A DNA stretch of 64,000 bases, taken from contig NC_057015.1 in assembly GCF_000002595.2 (NCBI RefSeq), positions 9,600,932 to 9,664,931 on the forward strand, read 5' to 3'. Both the position numbers and the translations under genes were made by a program. This document shows, piece after piece, positions 10,401 through 21,800 of this stretch. The notes under the pieces were generated by a model, which worked only from the letters and a program-made list of their open reading frames with translations, was not told the origin of the DNA and ran no database searches. The stretch comes from Chlamydomonas reinhardtii (Eukaryota; Chlorophyta; Chlorophyceae; Chlamydomonadales; Chlamydomonadaceae). The first letter of the stretch is position 1. Each line of letters opens with the position of its first letter.

Positions 10401-13400
10401 GCTGCTGGGAGTTGAGGCGGGCGGGCAGGATGGACAGCAGCGCACTGGCCACCTGGGGGGGGGCCCAGAGGGGTGGAAGGGGGCACAATGAGGCAGTGGG
10501 CCATAGAACGAGGGCGCTGTGATTGATGGCAGGCTCGTCGTGAGGACGCGGCAGCCGTTCACGCACTGCACGCCGGGCACTGCGACACGTAAGGCACAGC
10601 CTGTGGACACACCCTGGGGACACACCTGGCCGAAGGGGTGCAGCAGACCGCCAGTGGTGGCGGTGGGTGTGCCCAGCCCGCCCGCCGCCGCCGCAGCTGC
10701 CGCCTGTGGGGTTGCAGCGGCAGCAGCGGCATCCTGGGGCGCAGCCGCCCCGTTGGCGAGTGCGCCGCTGGTGAATGCGGGTGTGGAGGAGGAGCGGTGG
10801 ATGGCCAGGCCACTGCCCTCCTTGCCCGCGCCTGCAGCCGCCGCTATGGGCCCCAGCCCATTCACCTCAGGGACCCCGCCGCCCACCAGCTGCCTCGCTA
10901 CGGCCTCCGCCTCCGCCTGCTGCTGCTGCTGGTGCTGCTGCTGCTCCGCCTGATGTTGCTGGTGCTGGTGCAGCGCCACCGCGGCGGTCTCTGCGGCTGC
11001 TGCCGCCGCCGCCGCCGCCACTGCCGCCGCCTCCGCCGCCGCCTTGGTCGCGGCGTACTGCTGCAGCCGCCTCTTGAGCTCCTCGGTGAAGGGCCGGGCC
11101 TTTTGGTGGGAGGGAAGCAGGCAGCGGGTGGGTTGTGTCGGATGAAGGGCGAGGACGGCAGCTGTGGTGTAGAGCGGCTTTGCAGGCCTCAGGCCTCAGG
11201 ATTCGGGACGCCTGCCCACACACGCCTGAGAGCTCGCGCCCAGCCCCGTCGGCTGCCAGCCCGGCGGCACCACTGCTGGGTGCTCGCCCACCATCACAGG
11301 GCGTGTGCCCCCTCCCCTCTGAGCCCTGCCCCTCATGCGCCACTTGAGCGCACGCAGGGGTCCTCCGGCCCCTGCCCCACCCCGCTGCCCCACCTTGTCT
11401 GAGTCTGAGTGGTTGACCAGCGCGAACTCGGCCGTCACAATCATCTGTTGGGCCGGGGCGTGAGGGGTGCCAGGCGCGAGGGGTGCGAGGGTGGTGGAGC
11501 CGGGAGGGTGGAGGCGTGGTCCACCGGCAGCAGGGCAGCGAAGGCCTTCCATTGCTCACGTGTGCGTGTGCTTCCAAGGTTCTGTCGAATAAGGGCTATC
11601 CAGCCATGCCGCCCCCTTCCACACACACACCAACACCCACACCCACACACCCGTCCCCCACGCCCGCCCTACCTTGATGTGGTCCAGGTTGACGATGAGC
11701 GCCCCCTCGCGGCACAGCAGGCAGGCGGGGTAGGTGGCTCCCAGCACGGGGTCCAGCACGCGGAAGTCGCGCAGCTGCACGCCGTAGCGCAGGCCTGGCC
11801 GGGGGGGGGGAGGGAAGGGGGAGGAGGGGCGATGGGGTGGGGGGGGGGGGCGTGGGGTGGGGTTGGGTAGAGGTGGGCGATTGCTTTCAACATTCCCAGT
11901 ATGAACCCAGAGACAAGGGGACGCAGGCTAGACATGGACTGCGTATGCAGCCTTCGGTAGACAGCTGCCCTGCTTCACCGTTGCACGGAAAGCTAGGGGC
12001 CATACAGCCATGGGGCACGCCCCCGCCTCCTGTAAACCCCGCCCATAGACTGCGTCTGAGCATTTCCTCCACTTCTTGTTCCCCGCTGGGTTGGGCGATG
12101 ATGCCTTGGGCACTGGGACCTACTCGTTGGGCTCGGGCATATACATCGCCACCCCCGTGCTCCACTTGAACGGCTTACCCCCTCCCCCTCCCCCTCCCCC
12201 CCCCCACACACCCCGCACGCACCCAGCGCGGCCCTGTCCAGCTGCACGATGGATGCGGAGCCGTCCGGCAGCACCTTGAGCCAGGTGCGCACTCCCGCAA
12301 TGCCCAGCTTGGACTTCTCCCCCACGCCGCCGCCGCCGCCACCCGCCATGGAGCCCTGACTGCGGGTGCCGCCCCGCACCGACAGCCCCTCCGCCCCGCC
12401 CCTGAAGCCGCCTCCCACGGCCGGCGTCGGCACACGGCCACCCGTGGGCCCCGCCGCGACGGCGCCTCGGCCGGCACCCAGGCCCGCAGCTGCCGAGGCA
12501 GCGGCGGCGCTGGCACCTGCCGCGATGGGCCCCGCGAGGCCCCCGGGCGCAGTGGACATGCCCGTGCCGCTGGCACTGGCGTTGAACCGCGAGTTCGCCG
12601 CAGCCCCAGCGGCAGCACCGGCAATAGGTCGTGGCGCCGCGGGTGCACTGCCGCCGCCACCCGCCACGCCAGTAGCTGCCGGCGGCGACAGCGAGTGACT
12701 AGGATTACCCGCCGCCGCGGCCGCCGCCTGAGCGTCCTCCCCCTCCGCCTGCCTGACCGCTGCGCCCAACAGGTGGGTGGAGAAGGACGCAGACGTCGCC
12801 AGCATCACGTCACGTGCCGCCGCCTCCGCAGCCGCGGCGGCGGCCACCGCAGCGGCGGCTGCCGCCGCCGCTGGGTCCACCCCGGCGGCGCCGTCGGCCT
12901 CGGGCATGCTGGACCCCGCCGCCGCCGCCTCCGCCGCTGCCGCCGCCGCCGCCGCGCGGGCCTGCTGCAGGTACTGCTCCAGCAGCGAGGCCGACACAGC
13001 CGCCGCCGCGGTGCCGCTGCCGGCGCTGCCCACCGCGGCCGCCAGCGAAGACTGCGCCAAGCCGCCTCCCGAGCCTGCACCCGCGCCGCTGCCAGCGCTG
13101 CCAACCATTGGCGCCGCAGGGTGAGCCGGCCCCGCGCCAAGGCCAGCGCCGCTGGCGGCACCCGCTGCCATGCCTAGTAGGGTCGGCGGCGGCTGGTGCA
13201 GCGGCCCCGGTGCGCCTCCCAGACTGGAAGCGCGCGATGTGGTGGACGGCGCAATGCTGCTGCCGGCTGGCAGCGACGGCGGCGCCATAGCTATAGCCAC
13301 CCCACCACCACCCACGCCTACGCCTGCAAGGAACGTGGGCAGGTAGCCTCGGGGCGGGGAGCCCACCATCGGCGGCGGCCCCCAGCCGCCGCCCCCAGCC

Positions 13401-14352
13401 GCCACTCCCGCTGAGGCCCCTGCAGCCCGGTGCATTGTGCGGCTGCGCTCCGGGCCGGAGGCAGCGCCGCGCAGCATCCCGCCGCCGCCTCCGCCCCCAC
13501 CTGCCCCTGCTCCGCCCCCGGCTCCAGCCCCCGCGCTCATGAGGCTGACGGACTCGTAGCCCGACGCGCGCAGGGCCACTGATCCGCGGCGGCTGAGCAG
13601 CAGCGGCGACTGGTCCATCTGTGCCTCCACCGCCTGGGGCCGTGAAGGAGCGACACAGGCGGCAGGCGTCATCACTAAGCCTTCGGGCAGCAGCTATAGC
13701 TCATGGGCTGATCAAGGACCTCTTAACCTCCAGCCCCCAGCCGCATCAGCTCCAAACCATAGGAGTGCCACTACCCACCAAGCCCACCCCTGACTTTGGG
13801 TCTTGGGTAACCTGGGTTGGCGCGTGACCGTGGGGCGCGGCTGGGCTACTGACTACCCCCAGCTCCCCTGCCCCTGCCCCTGCCCCGTACGGCTAGCACG
13901 CGCCTGCAGGATCTCCTCCGCCGACTCCACCACGTGGCCGCAGGAGGGCCGCAGGAAGTCCATTTCGGAGGGCGGCGCCTGAGCGCCTGGTGCAGACCCC
14001 TGGTGGGGGTGCGGGTGCTGGGCGTCCCCATGCTGCTGTGGCCCCGGGCCGGTGAGCCCAAAGCCTTCGTCCGCTGCGCCGTCCGCCGAGCCGGTGCCGA
14101 TGCCGGCGGCCTGGCCCGCCCGCGCGGCGTCATGCGCGTCCGAGCGACCGAAGCCACCGCCTCCAATCAGTGGGTCGCTGTTGGGATGACGCCAGGGTGG
14201 CGTGTTGAAGGGGCAGTTGGGGACAGGGCGTGCAAAGCACTTGCGCGTGGAGTGTTCTTACGCTTCGGTCAGATGGCCCTTTTCGAGATGGTCGTAGTTG
14301 AAGGTGTTCCACAGGACCTCCTGTCCTCACCTTTCGCGTGTGCCGTCGCCAT
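7473..14352 (-). CDS. MRS2: MRS2/CorA-type Mg2+ transporter with very long disordered N-terminus
   Basis: Thirteen exons (14331-14352, 13904-14256, 12223-13633, 11673-11794, 11394-11444, 10626-11099, 10048-10452, 9730-9882, 9273-9500, 8825-9070, 8521-8634, 7921-8126, 7473-7608) total 3,921 bases, 1,306 residues. Conserved MRS2 blocks appear in order: RTWLKVLPDGSASIVQLDRA, RDFRVLDP, ALIVNLDHIK (to residue 636), MPFELRALEVVLEQ (to 946), LEKLLDDDREMADMNLTARK (about 1001-1022), VEMLLEAYFMQLG, DSTEDLINLELDQQRNNL, then TM1 ending in the pore motif GMN (1256-1258) and TM2 (about 1268-1290). This is a pentameric Mg2+ channel of plastid, mitochondrial or vacuolar membranes. Plant members have about 400-450 residues; here Ala/Gly/Gln/His-rich tracts fill about 600 N-terminal residues and several internal loops. 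The introns at 7609-7920 and 13634-13903 appear to use GC donors. The first two exons are the least certain. Confidence 0.5.
7609..7920 (-). other. Probable GC-AG intron between the two transmembrane segments
   Basis: The exon encoding GMNLTN ends ACCAACAG and continues GCGGGTGG. Only a donor at AG|GC gives the phase needed to reach the next exon (METDYASF, TM2). GT donors nearby are in the wrong phase or force odd additions. The acceptor side is (CA)n-rich and ends CACACAG. Confidence 0.5.
7798..7890. repeat. (CCCA)n array with a TAACTA interruption unit
   Basis: CCCA repeats with two CCTAACTACC interruptions lie inside the MRS2 intron 7609-7920, next to the donor exon. Confidence 0.5.
8746..8825. 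repeat. 40-bp tandem duplication at an MRS2 donor site
   Basis: A 40-bp unit starting TGCCGCCCGTGTGCCGGCCC is repeated head to tail with few differences, at 8746-8785 and 8786-8825. The second copy reaches the exon edge at 8825, so the donor CACCTGCCG (sense CGGCAG|GTG) has a near copy within the intron. Confidence 0.5.
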
Positions 14353-15744
14353 AACTCGGAGACGCCCGAGAGAACATTTGCTGACGACGCCTCGCAGTCG
14401 CAAACAACCGGTCAGAGTCGTGAATTGTCAATAACTACAGTCTTTACCCCCATCATGTTAGACACCAAATCAGGTATCGACTTATCCAACGTTGGCTTGG
14501 CCACACTAGTCGACGAGCAAGTTGACCGGTGCGTGAGACTTTGCCCGAATTAAATAAGGTTCATAGCAGAAAAATAATGCTGTGAAATTACAGCCAGGCC
14601 CTGGAAAAGGTGGTGAAGAGTGGAGACCTCTGCCTCGGCGCCGGCACAAGTTGCAAGTGAACGAGTCTTGTGGATGCGCTCCACCAGCCCTTTGTGTGCA
14701 TACCAACAAGTATATTGTGCAGTTGACCAGCTGGACTATCAACGGCTGGCAGCGCTGCATCGCGCACGCCTGCAGCCTCCACGCCTGGTGTAGCCCTGTG
14801 AACCCCGTGCTCATCCGCTGACGTCCGCTGCCGCCCCCCCCTGCCCACCCGCTGCTCACAACTGCCCAACCTATACCCCAAACTATTTCTGTTTACATAC
14901 CCAAACCTGTGGAGGCCCTCAAGTCTAACACAGAGCCCGGGCGTAACCAGCTCGGCCCTGCTCGGCGAGCAACGAGCCCCCAATAACTTTGCCGAAGGGA
15001 GAAGCGAAGCACAGCCCGGACGGCCAGGCCGAAGACCGCTTAGGACGGGTGGTCAGCTGATCCTAGCTGATCCCCTGGGGCCTGGACATGCCTCTTGCCT
15101 TGCCTTGCAGGGGTGTTGCAGCGGTGTTGCCTTGCTTCCCCGCTGCTTCCCAGGCTCCCCTTCGCCCGATCGCCCCTGCTCCAACGGCCATGCCCGCAAG
15201 GAAGCAAGCACATGGTGTCGCAGCCTATGGCCCGCCCAGGATAACCGCGAGCTCGCTCTGGCTCGCGGCGGAAGCACCCCCGGCTAGGGCACATCGGTTG
15301 GCACGGCGCGCCGCCGCTGATGTCAGCTCTTATCCCCAGCCCGCGCTGTCGCAGTCGGGGCGCATATTGAGCTCGCAAGTTATGTCGTTATCATCATCCA
15401 AAACGCAAGGCAGCCACCACGCCGTATCTGCTTTTCCGTCGACAGCCGCGCCAGAGGTGACAAGCTAGCTCAGGCCAGCTTTCCGCAGGCCAATGTCAGC
15501 TGTACTTACGACGAATTGTAAGCACACAACTAGTCATGTGTGCCATCCAAATGCGGCAGGGCGTGACGAAAATTTAAATGGCGCAATTGGGCCTGGAACC
15601 TGCGCGAGACGCGGTTTGGCCATAAGAGCACAGAAATGGCCGTCAAGTAGCACTAATTGTTATATCTCAGTGTCGCTTGCCTTTTTGTAAGCGTGCCAGT
15701 CCCTGTAAGCCTATTTTGGGGCCTGACCGAGCGTTTCCACCACC
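14353..15744. other. Divergent promoter region between MRS2-like and CURT1 genes
   Basis: 1.4 kb between two diverging starts. I see no exon with paired splice sites and no clear TATA box; AT-richer patches at 14520-14590 and 15560-15680 could lie in promoter or 5' UTR. Short local duplications such as AGCTGATC near 15055-15070 are noted. Confidence 0.5.
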
Positions 15745-17463
15745 ATGGCTTTTGCTCTCAAGTCCTCCGTGGCTCTGCCCAAGCGGTAAGTGGGATGAAG
15801 TGGCGGCTGCTGCTCGCATATTAGAGCCCACGACAGAGATTCGTAAACCGCTTGACGCTTTTCGGCGCAACACCCCTGTCGACCTTCGTTTTTCGTCTCG
15901 CCTTGTGTGCAGGGCTGGCGCTCGCGCTGCCTCCCGCCAGGTGCTGCGTGCTCCTGCCCGCAAGCGTGAGTTGCGCTGGTCGCTGGGTATAGCGGGTGTG
16001 TCGGAAGGTGCTGGGTACATGCGGCCTCGATCAGCGCGCGAAACCCTTCGACCTCGCGGCTCCTGGACAAGCAGTGCTACGTTCTGTGACATTTGCAATG
16101 CGGCATTCCTCAGAGCATATCGCCTACACAGGCACTTGGTTCCTGCCCATTTCTTTGACCTGGTAGACTCCATCGACCGCAGTCAATCGACTCTGTTCGC
16201 CCCGCAGTGGTGATCCGCGCTTCGGCCGAGCCCTCCACCCCCGCCTCCAACGAGGCCCTGGAGAAGATCCAGTCCACCGCCAACGAGGCCTGGACCTGGG
16301 TCAAGGTGAGAGGGGCCGCGCCTTACAATCGCGCTCTTCGTCCGCATGTTCAGGGCACGGCCGCCAGGCCGCCTAGCTGTTGTTGCACACCCGCCCGGCA
16401 CGCCACCTAAACCCGCACGCACGCACCGCACTCCCCCGCCTCCCCCGCTTGTCTGTCTGGCTGGACACGCCTGTTACATCACTGCCGCCAACGATACCGC
16501 ACTGCTGCTGGTGCCCCCTGCTGCCCCCCCCACACACACTTGCAGGACAAGTGGGCCACCACCGAGGATAGCGAGAAGCCCGCCGTGGTGGGCATCATCG
16601 CCGGCGTCATCGTTGCACAGATCGGTGAGCGCATGGACAAGGACGTAAGGGGTCTGAGGCCAGCCCTGGATCCGTCTTTCATGGTCTGCCTCCCAAGGCC
16701 GTGGTCACTGCAGCGTTCACGTGTTCATTTGGACGCCACGCCTGAAGCGCGTGCCCTGTCCCGCCACCTCCCCACCACCCATCTGCTGCAGCCATCGGCG
16801 CCACCATTGACGTGGTGGACCGCATCCCCATCGTGAGTGCCCACAGCGCGCTTGAGACTGCTGAGGCAACATGGCGGGGGGCGGGGACCCCCGCGCCGGT
16901 GCCCTCGCTGCTGCCACGCCCACAGCACGTGCTGCATGCAGCTCCACCACGTGACCGCCAGTGCCGCACACGCGCAGCACGCCTTTTCATGTTCGTGAGC
17001 ACACGTGCTGCGTTTCTACCACACAATGCCTGGACATGCACACCGATGTTTGTGTGTCTATGTGCCGCACAGGTGAACAAGCTGCTGCAGCTGGTGGGTC
17101 TGGCCGTCACCGCCGTGTTCATCTACAAGATCACCACCGACCCCGAGGAGCGGTAAGCCAGTGCGTGGGGAAGAGCGGGAAGGGGAGGAGCTGCAGCAGC
17201 AACAGCAGCAGGCATGTTTAGGGGAGATGTGCACGCTGTTGTTCTGGGCAGCAGTCGCGCTGCTGTGCACCTGTCGTGCACGAGGTTTGAGGGGCAGGCG
17301 CTGCAGACGGTTCGCCACAGTGGACCCAAGACACCCATGACTGGCACCCTTTCCCCTTAACCTGCAACCTCCCCTCTCCTTCCTCTCGCCCTCCGTGCGC
17401 AGCACCACCGTCAAGTCCTCCATCACCGGCTTCCTGAAGGAGGTCACCGGCGACGACAAGTAG
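15745..17463 (+). CDS. CURT1: CURT1-type thylakoid curvature protein (CAAD domain)
   Basis: Seven exons (15745-15785, 15913-15965, 16208-16305, 16546-16624, 16792-16832, 17073-17152, 17403-17463) give exactly 150 residues with all phases matching. Residues 1-36 form a basic, hydroxylated transit peptide with a likely cleavage at VIRA|SA. Then come an amphipathic helix (EALEKIQSTANEAWTWVK), TM1 (about 77-97, AVVGIIAGVIVAQ), a short turn DRIPIVNK, TM2 (about 108-125, LLQLVGLAVTAVFIYKIT) and a second amphipathic tail (FLKEVTGDDK). This helix-TM-TM-helix layout is diagnostic of CURT1 proteins, which oligomerise at grana margins and bend the thylakoid membrane. The same fold is appended to some cyanobacterial aminoacyl-tRNA synthetases (CAAD). 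The start was chosen because it opens the transit peptide and is followed by GCT. High confidence. Confidence 0.5.
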
Positions 17464-18878
17464 AGGCCACGTCGGCCTGCCGGGCCAGCAGGAGGACCTG
17501 GTGGTGGCGGCGTGGGCAGATGGGTGGTAGCACCAGGGGAGATGCCCTCTCCTGGGTAGCACCGCCCCCGCTGCCAGCCCCGACACCTGTGCTAGCCCGA
17601 GCGCGCACGGCACAGCCGCCCATGCCCATCGTTGTTGGCGGCGGCTGGCGGGCATGTTGTACCTTTAAAAACAGTTTGTAAAGCGGCGCGCCGCTGCAGC
17701 GCATTGCTGCGCGGCATGTTTGTATGTTGGGTCATAGTGGTGCCGTATGTTGCAGGTGTAGAGGTTTGAGTACAGTAATGGTGTTAAGCTCGTGCCCAGT
17801 GATGGGGACGCACAGCACAGAAGCGGGCTGGGCATGGGGGCTAGACCTCTCCTGCCAGGCGCCGCGCCGGGGCCCCTCCCCTTCCTGGCCTGGATGCTGC
17901 TGATGTGGTTGCTGATGATGGAGCGCTGTGAGTCGCCTCGAGTATTACTAGCCGCGCGGCGAGAAGAAAACCCTCAGATGTTATTGATTGAATGGGAACA
18001 GCACTTGGACATGACGCTGGCGATTGATGAAACAATAACACAGTACGTATGGATGGCGCGGTGCCGGGCCGCAAGCAATGTAGGCGGCGGATGAGACACA
18101 CAAGAGGTACATCCTGCAAATGATGGCGGCCACATGGAGCTGTAAGGACGTGATGATGATGGCCGCATGGCCCAATGCGCCGCCGCCCCCCGCGCCGGGA
18201 CCACAGCGCAAACACTCGCCGACCTGTGATGCCGTTCCGCCGTTCTGCGCCCAGATATGGAGAGTTGCTGCGAACACACGCTCGCTGTGACAAGGCCCAG
18301 GTGACTCATTGAACTAGTAGGTTTGGGGCTTTGGGTTTGAGTATGAGAGGTACGGTACTGCGGCCCGTCGCAAGTCCCACGAAGGATGGGGGTGCCATTC
18401 GCAACTTCGCCGTGTGCACGCGATCGGCCGATGGGCCCTTGCACTGCGCCGCCGCCCACTCGCCCGGGCGCCTGCAGCTGTGCCGGGACTGCCCTGTGCT
18501 GTATGCGCCACAATGCGCGTACTGCGCCACCCATCCTACCTGCGCTTGTACCCGTCTTGACGTCCATGCCCGTGACGGCGTGCCGCCCTGCGCTGCCGTG
18601 CGGACTGTGCGGACTGTCCCCTTGTGTCCCCATGATGCCTTTCTCCATGCCGCAGTAGCACCCTCCCTTCTGCGGACCTGTGTTGGAAGTGTCCGCATTG
18701 TGCCTCTGCAATTGTGCACTGAATCGCCTTCCGTACCCCCGCCAACCCATCGCGCACCCTCCTGGCCCTGCCATTGTGCGGCATGCATGCCGCTGTTGTT
18801 GCCCAGAAGCTTATCTCGTACCACCATGTACATTCACTATACCCTTTAAAGCTGTCATGGAGAGACGAGTGAACATGG
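17464..18878. other. Spacer between CURT1 and the RAP-protein gene
   Basis: It begins with the CURT1 3' UTR, ending near the TGTAA at 17677-17681. The remaining 1.2 kb should hold the promoter of the next gene on the same strand. Open frames here lack splice-site support and GC-ending codon bias, so none is called. Confidence 0.5.
17677..17681 (+). promoter_or_regulatory. TGTAA polyadenylation signal of CURT1
   Basis: TGTAA 214 bases after the CURT1 stop, in the context CAGTTTGTAAAG; position and spacing are typical for volvocine genes. Confidence 0.5.
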
Positions 18879-21800
18879 ATGTCGCGCCAACTCCTTGCTA
18901 GCAGCGCGTCAATAGAATCATTTCGATCTATATACGCATCATTTCGGCGACTCAAATTGCAATGGAAAGGCCAATCTTGCATGGGCTGTCCTTCGCATGG
19001 ACGATTATCAGGCAATCGCAGTTCGCACAGCCAGAGCGGAGTCGCTGCGACACAAGAGCACGTTCCAGTGGGAGATGATGGCGATGGCCGTCTGGTCTCG
19101 ACACACCTCGAGGCCAGCCTGCTGCTCCGGCAACTGCACGAGAGCATCCCGCCGCTCCCAACCACCGACACATGGGCGCGGGTTCGCAGGCGGCTGCAGC
19201 AAGCCGGTCTAGCGGGCGCAACAGATGCCGCCGTCATACGTAAGCCCCGACCGGCGCCAGGCACTCCCGCTGCCGGTAACCCCGGGGCACAGCAGCAGCC
19301 GGGCCAGGCGCTGGCGGAGGCCGGAGGTGGCCGGCGGCCCCGACATGAGTCCGACGGCGATGTGATTGTGGGCGCCGTGACCTCGCTTCTGTCGCGCGGC
19401 GGCGCCCTCGCGACACCCATGGACGAGCCACCTGTCGCTGCGGTGGCCGCTTCTGTAGCAGGGAGCGGCGCCAGGCGGCGAGACAGCGGCAGCGCGCCTG
19501 CCGGCACCAGCCCCAGCAGCCTCAGCCCCAGCGCCAGCATCAGGCGGGACCGGGAGCTGCGCGAGTGGGCGCGCTACAGCCTGCCTGAGCTGCTACTGCT
19601 GCTGGCTCGGCTGCGGCTGCCCAGCCCGCCCAAGCTGGAGGTGGCGCTCACGCTGTGCCTCCGCCGCGGCCGCCTGCCCTCGCCGCCGCCAGACGCCTGG
19701 CAGCACCTGGCGGCGGCCGCAGGCATGAGCCGAGGCACGGCGCGGCGGCGCGGCGGCGGGCGCTTCGAGCTGACGGCGGCGCCGCCGCCGCCGCCGGCGT
19801 TCCGGCTGGCGGCGGCAATGGCGGCGCTGCGTGTGAGCAGCCACGAGGCCTGGCAGGTGCTGGCGGAGCGGCACCTGCTCATGGCGGCGGCGTCGCCGGC
19901 GGCATCCGGGGGCGACGGCGAAGGTGGCGGCATGGCGGTGTACGGAGCCTGTGAGGCGCTGACGGGCTTGCCTGATGGGACGGGCGGTGGCGGCGGCGGC
20001 GTGATACGGCCGCTGGTGGCACCGCCACCGGCTTGGGCGCCTCCGCCGCCTGCGCCCGTGCTTGACTACTTGACAGGCGACCAGCTTGCATACCTGGCGG
20101 CGTCCTTTGCGACGGCCGGCGGCAGCGGCGGTGGTGGCGGCGGTGGCAGCGGTGGCGGTGGAGGGGCAGGTAGCGGTGGCGGGGGCGCGGGCGGCTGCTA
20201 CCACCCAGTGGAGCTGTTCAGGTGAGCGGGTGCGCGGGTGACCGCGACGGTGACGTGCGTGTGCACACAAGTACACAAATGTGCCCATCTCCCCGACCAA
20301 ACAACCCCCTCCCGCGCCCTCCCTACCTCCCTCCCTCTCGGCAGCGCGATCTCCCACCGGCTGCTGCCCGCCGTGCCGCGGCTGCAGTCCGGCGCACTGG
20401 TCCGCGCGCTGCACGCCTTCGCCGCCGCCCGCCACCACGACCCCCGACTGCTGGCGGCGCTGGCGGCGGAGGTGCGCCGCCGCGCCGCCGCCGGCGGACA
20501 CCACGCCGGCGTCGCAGCGGAGGAGGAGGGCGAGGGCGAGGCGGACGGCGGCGGCGACATGGCGGCGGGCGCGTATGACGTTGGGGGAGGCTCAGAGCGG
20601 GCAGCGGGTGCCTGGGCCTCACCCGGCAGCGGGCGCAGTGGGAGCAGTAACAGCAGCAGAAGTGGCAGAAGCAGCACCGGCACGAGCAAGAGTGGCGGCC
20701 TGCTAGCGAGCTTGTTTGGTGGCGGCCGTAGCGGTGACAGTGGCAGTAGCAGCGGCGGCGGCCGGGCAGACCGGCTGCACGTGGCGGCGTCGTGGCTGCA
20801 GCTGCAGGACCTGTCGCGGCTGGGGGAGGCGGCGGCGGCGCTGTGGGCACAGCCGCCGCACGGCCGCCTGGGGGCTGTGACCGGGGGCTTGGGCGGCGGC
20901 GGTGGCGGTGGGGCTGAGGGCGGGCTGGGTGAGGAGCTTATGGCAGTGGTGGTGGTGGGTGCTGAGGCGGTGGTGGCGCGGCGACTGGCGCCCCTGCACC
21001 GCCGCCTACAGCTGCAGCAGCAGCAGCAGCAGCGCCCGCGGCAGCCGGCGGTGCAGGGCGAGGCGGGCGGTGCTGCTGCCGCCGCCGCTCCTCCCGCCGC
21101 CGCCTCCGGCACCGCTGTTCCGCTGACTGTGCCCCAGCTGAGCGAGGCGCTGGCGCCGGCGCTGACACTGCTGGGGGCGCTGGTGGCGGCGGCGGGAGCA
21201 GGCGGCGGCAGCGGGGGCAGCGCCACAGCTGCAGCGGCGGCTCGCGCTGCCGCCGCCATTTCGTCTAGGCATGTCCTGCCGTTGCTGTCTGCCGCTACGG
21301 CCGCTACTACTAGCGATGGCGCTGACGCTGCTGGTGCTGGGGACGGTGCCGGCGCGCTGGCCGCCGCCTGTGGCTGCCTGACGCCGCCGCAGCTGCTGAC
21401 ACTGCTGGCGGCGCTCCTGCCCGGGGCGGCAGGCTCGGGCGTACTGCGCGGCGCACAGCACCCCTACCCCCTGCCGCCGGCCTTCTCCAGGAACCCCGCC
21501 ACCGTCAGCGCAGGCGGTGGTGGCGGCGGCAGCGGCGGCTCCCGCGGGGCGCTGGCGGGCCGGGTGCTGGCAGTGGTGGGCGCACTGCGGCGCGCCGCCG
21601 ACCCCTGCACCGTCCGCGGCGCCGCGCAGGTGCTGGCGGCCTGGCACCTGCTGGCGGCGGCGCGGCTGGCGGCGGCGGCGGCGGCGGTGCCCTCGCCAGG
21701 GGCAGGCGGTGACCGCGCCGGCGGCGGCGAGGACGGCGACGATGTCGTTGAGGTGCTGCGTGCGGCGGCGGCGGAGCTCCTGCCGTCGTTGGCGGCGTGT

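Noticed and set aside
18331-18849. Cys-rich open frame of 172 codons upstream of the RAP-protein gene
   Set aside because: Codon use is not GC-ending, there are no splice partners, and it overlaps an equally long antisense frame; treated as spacer.
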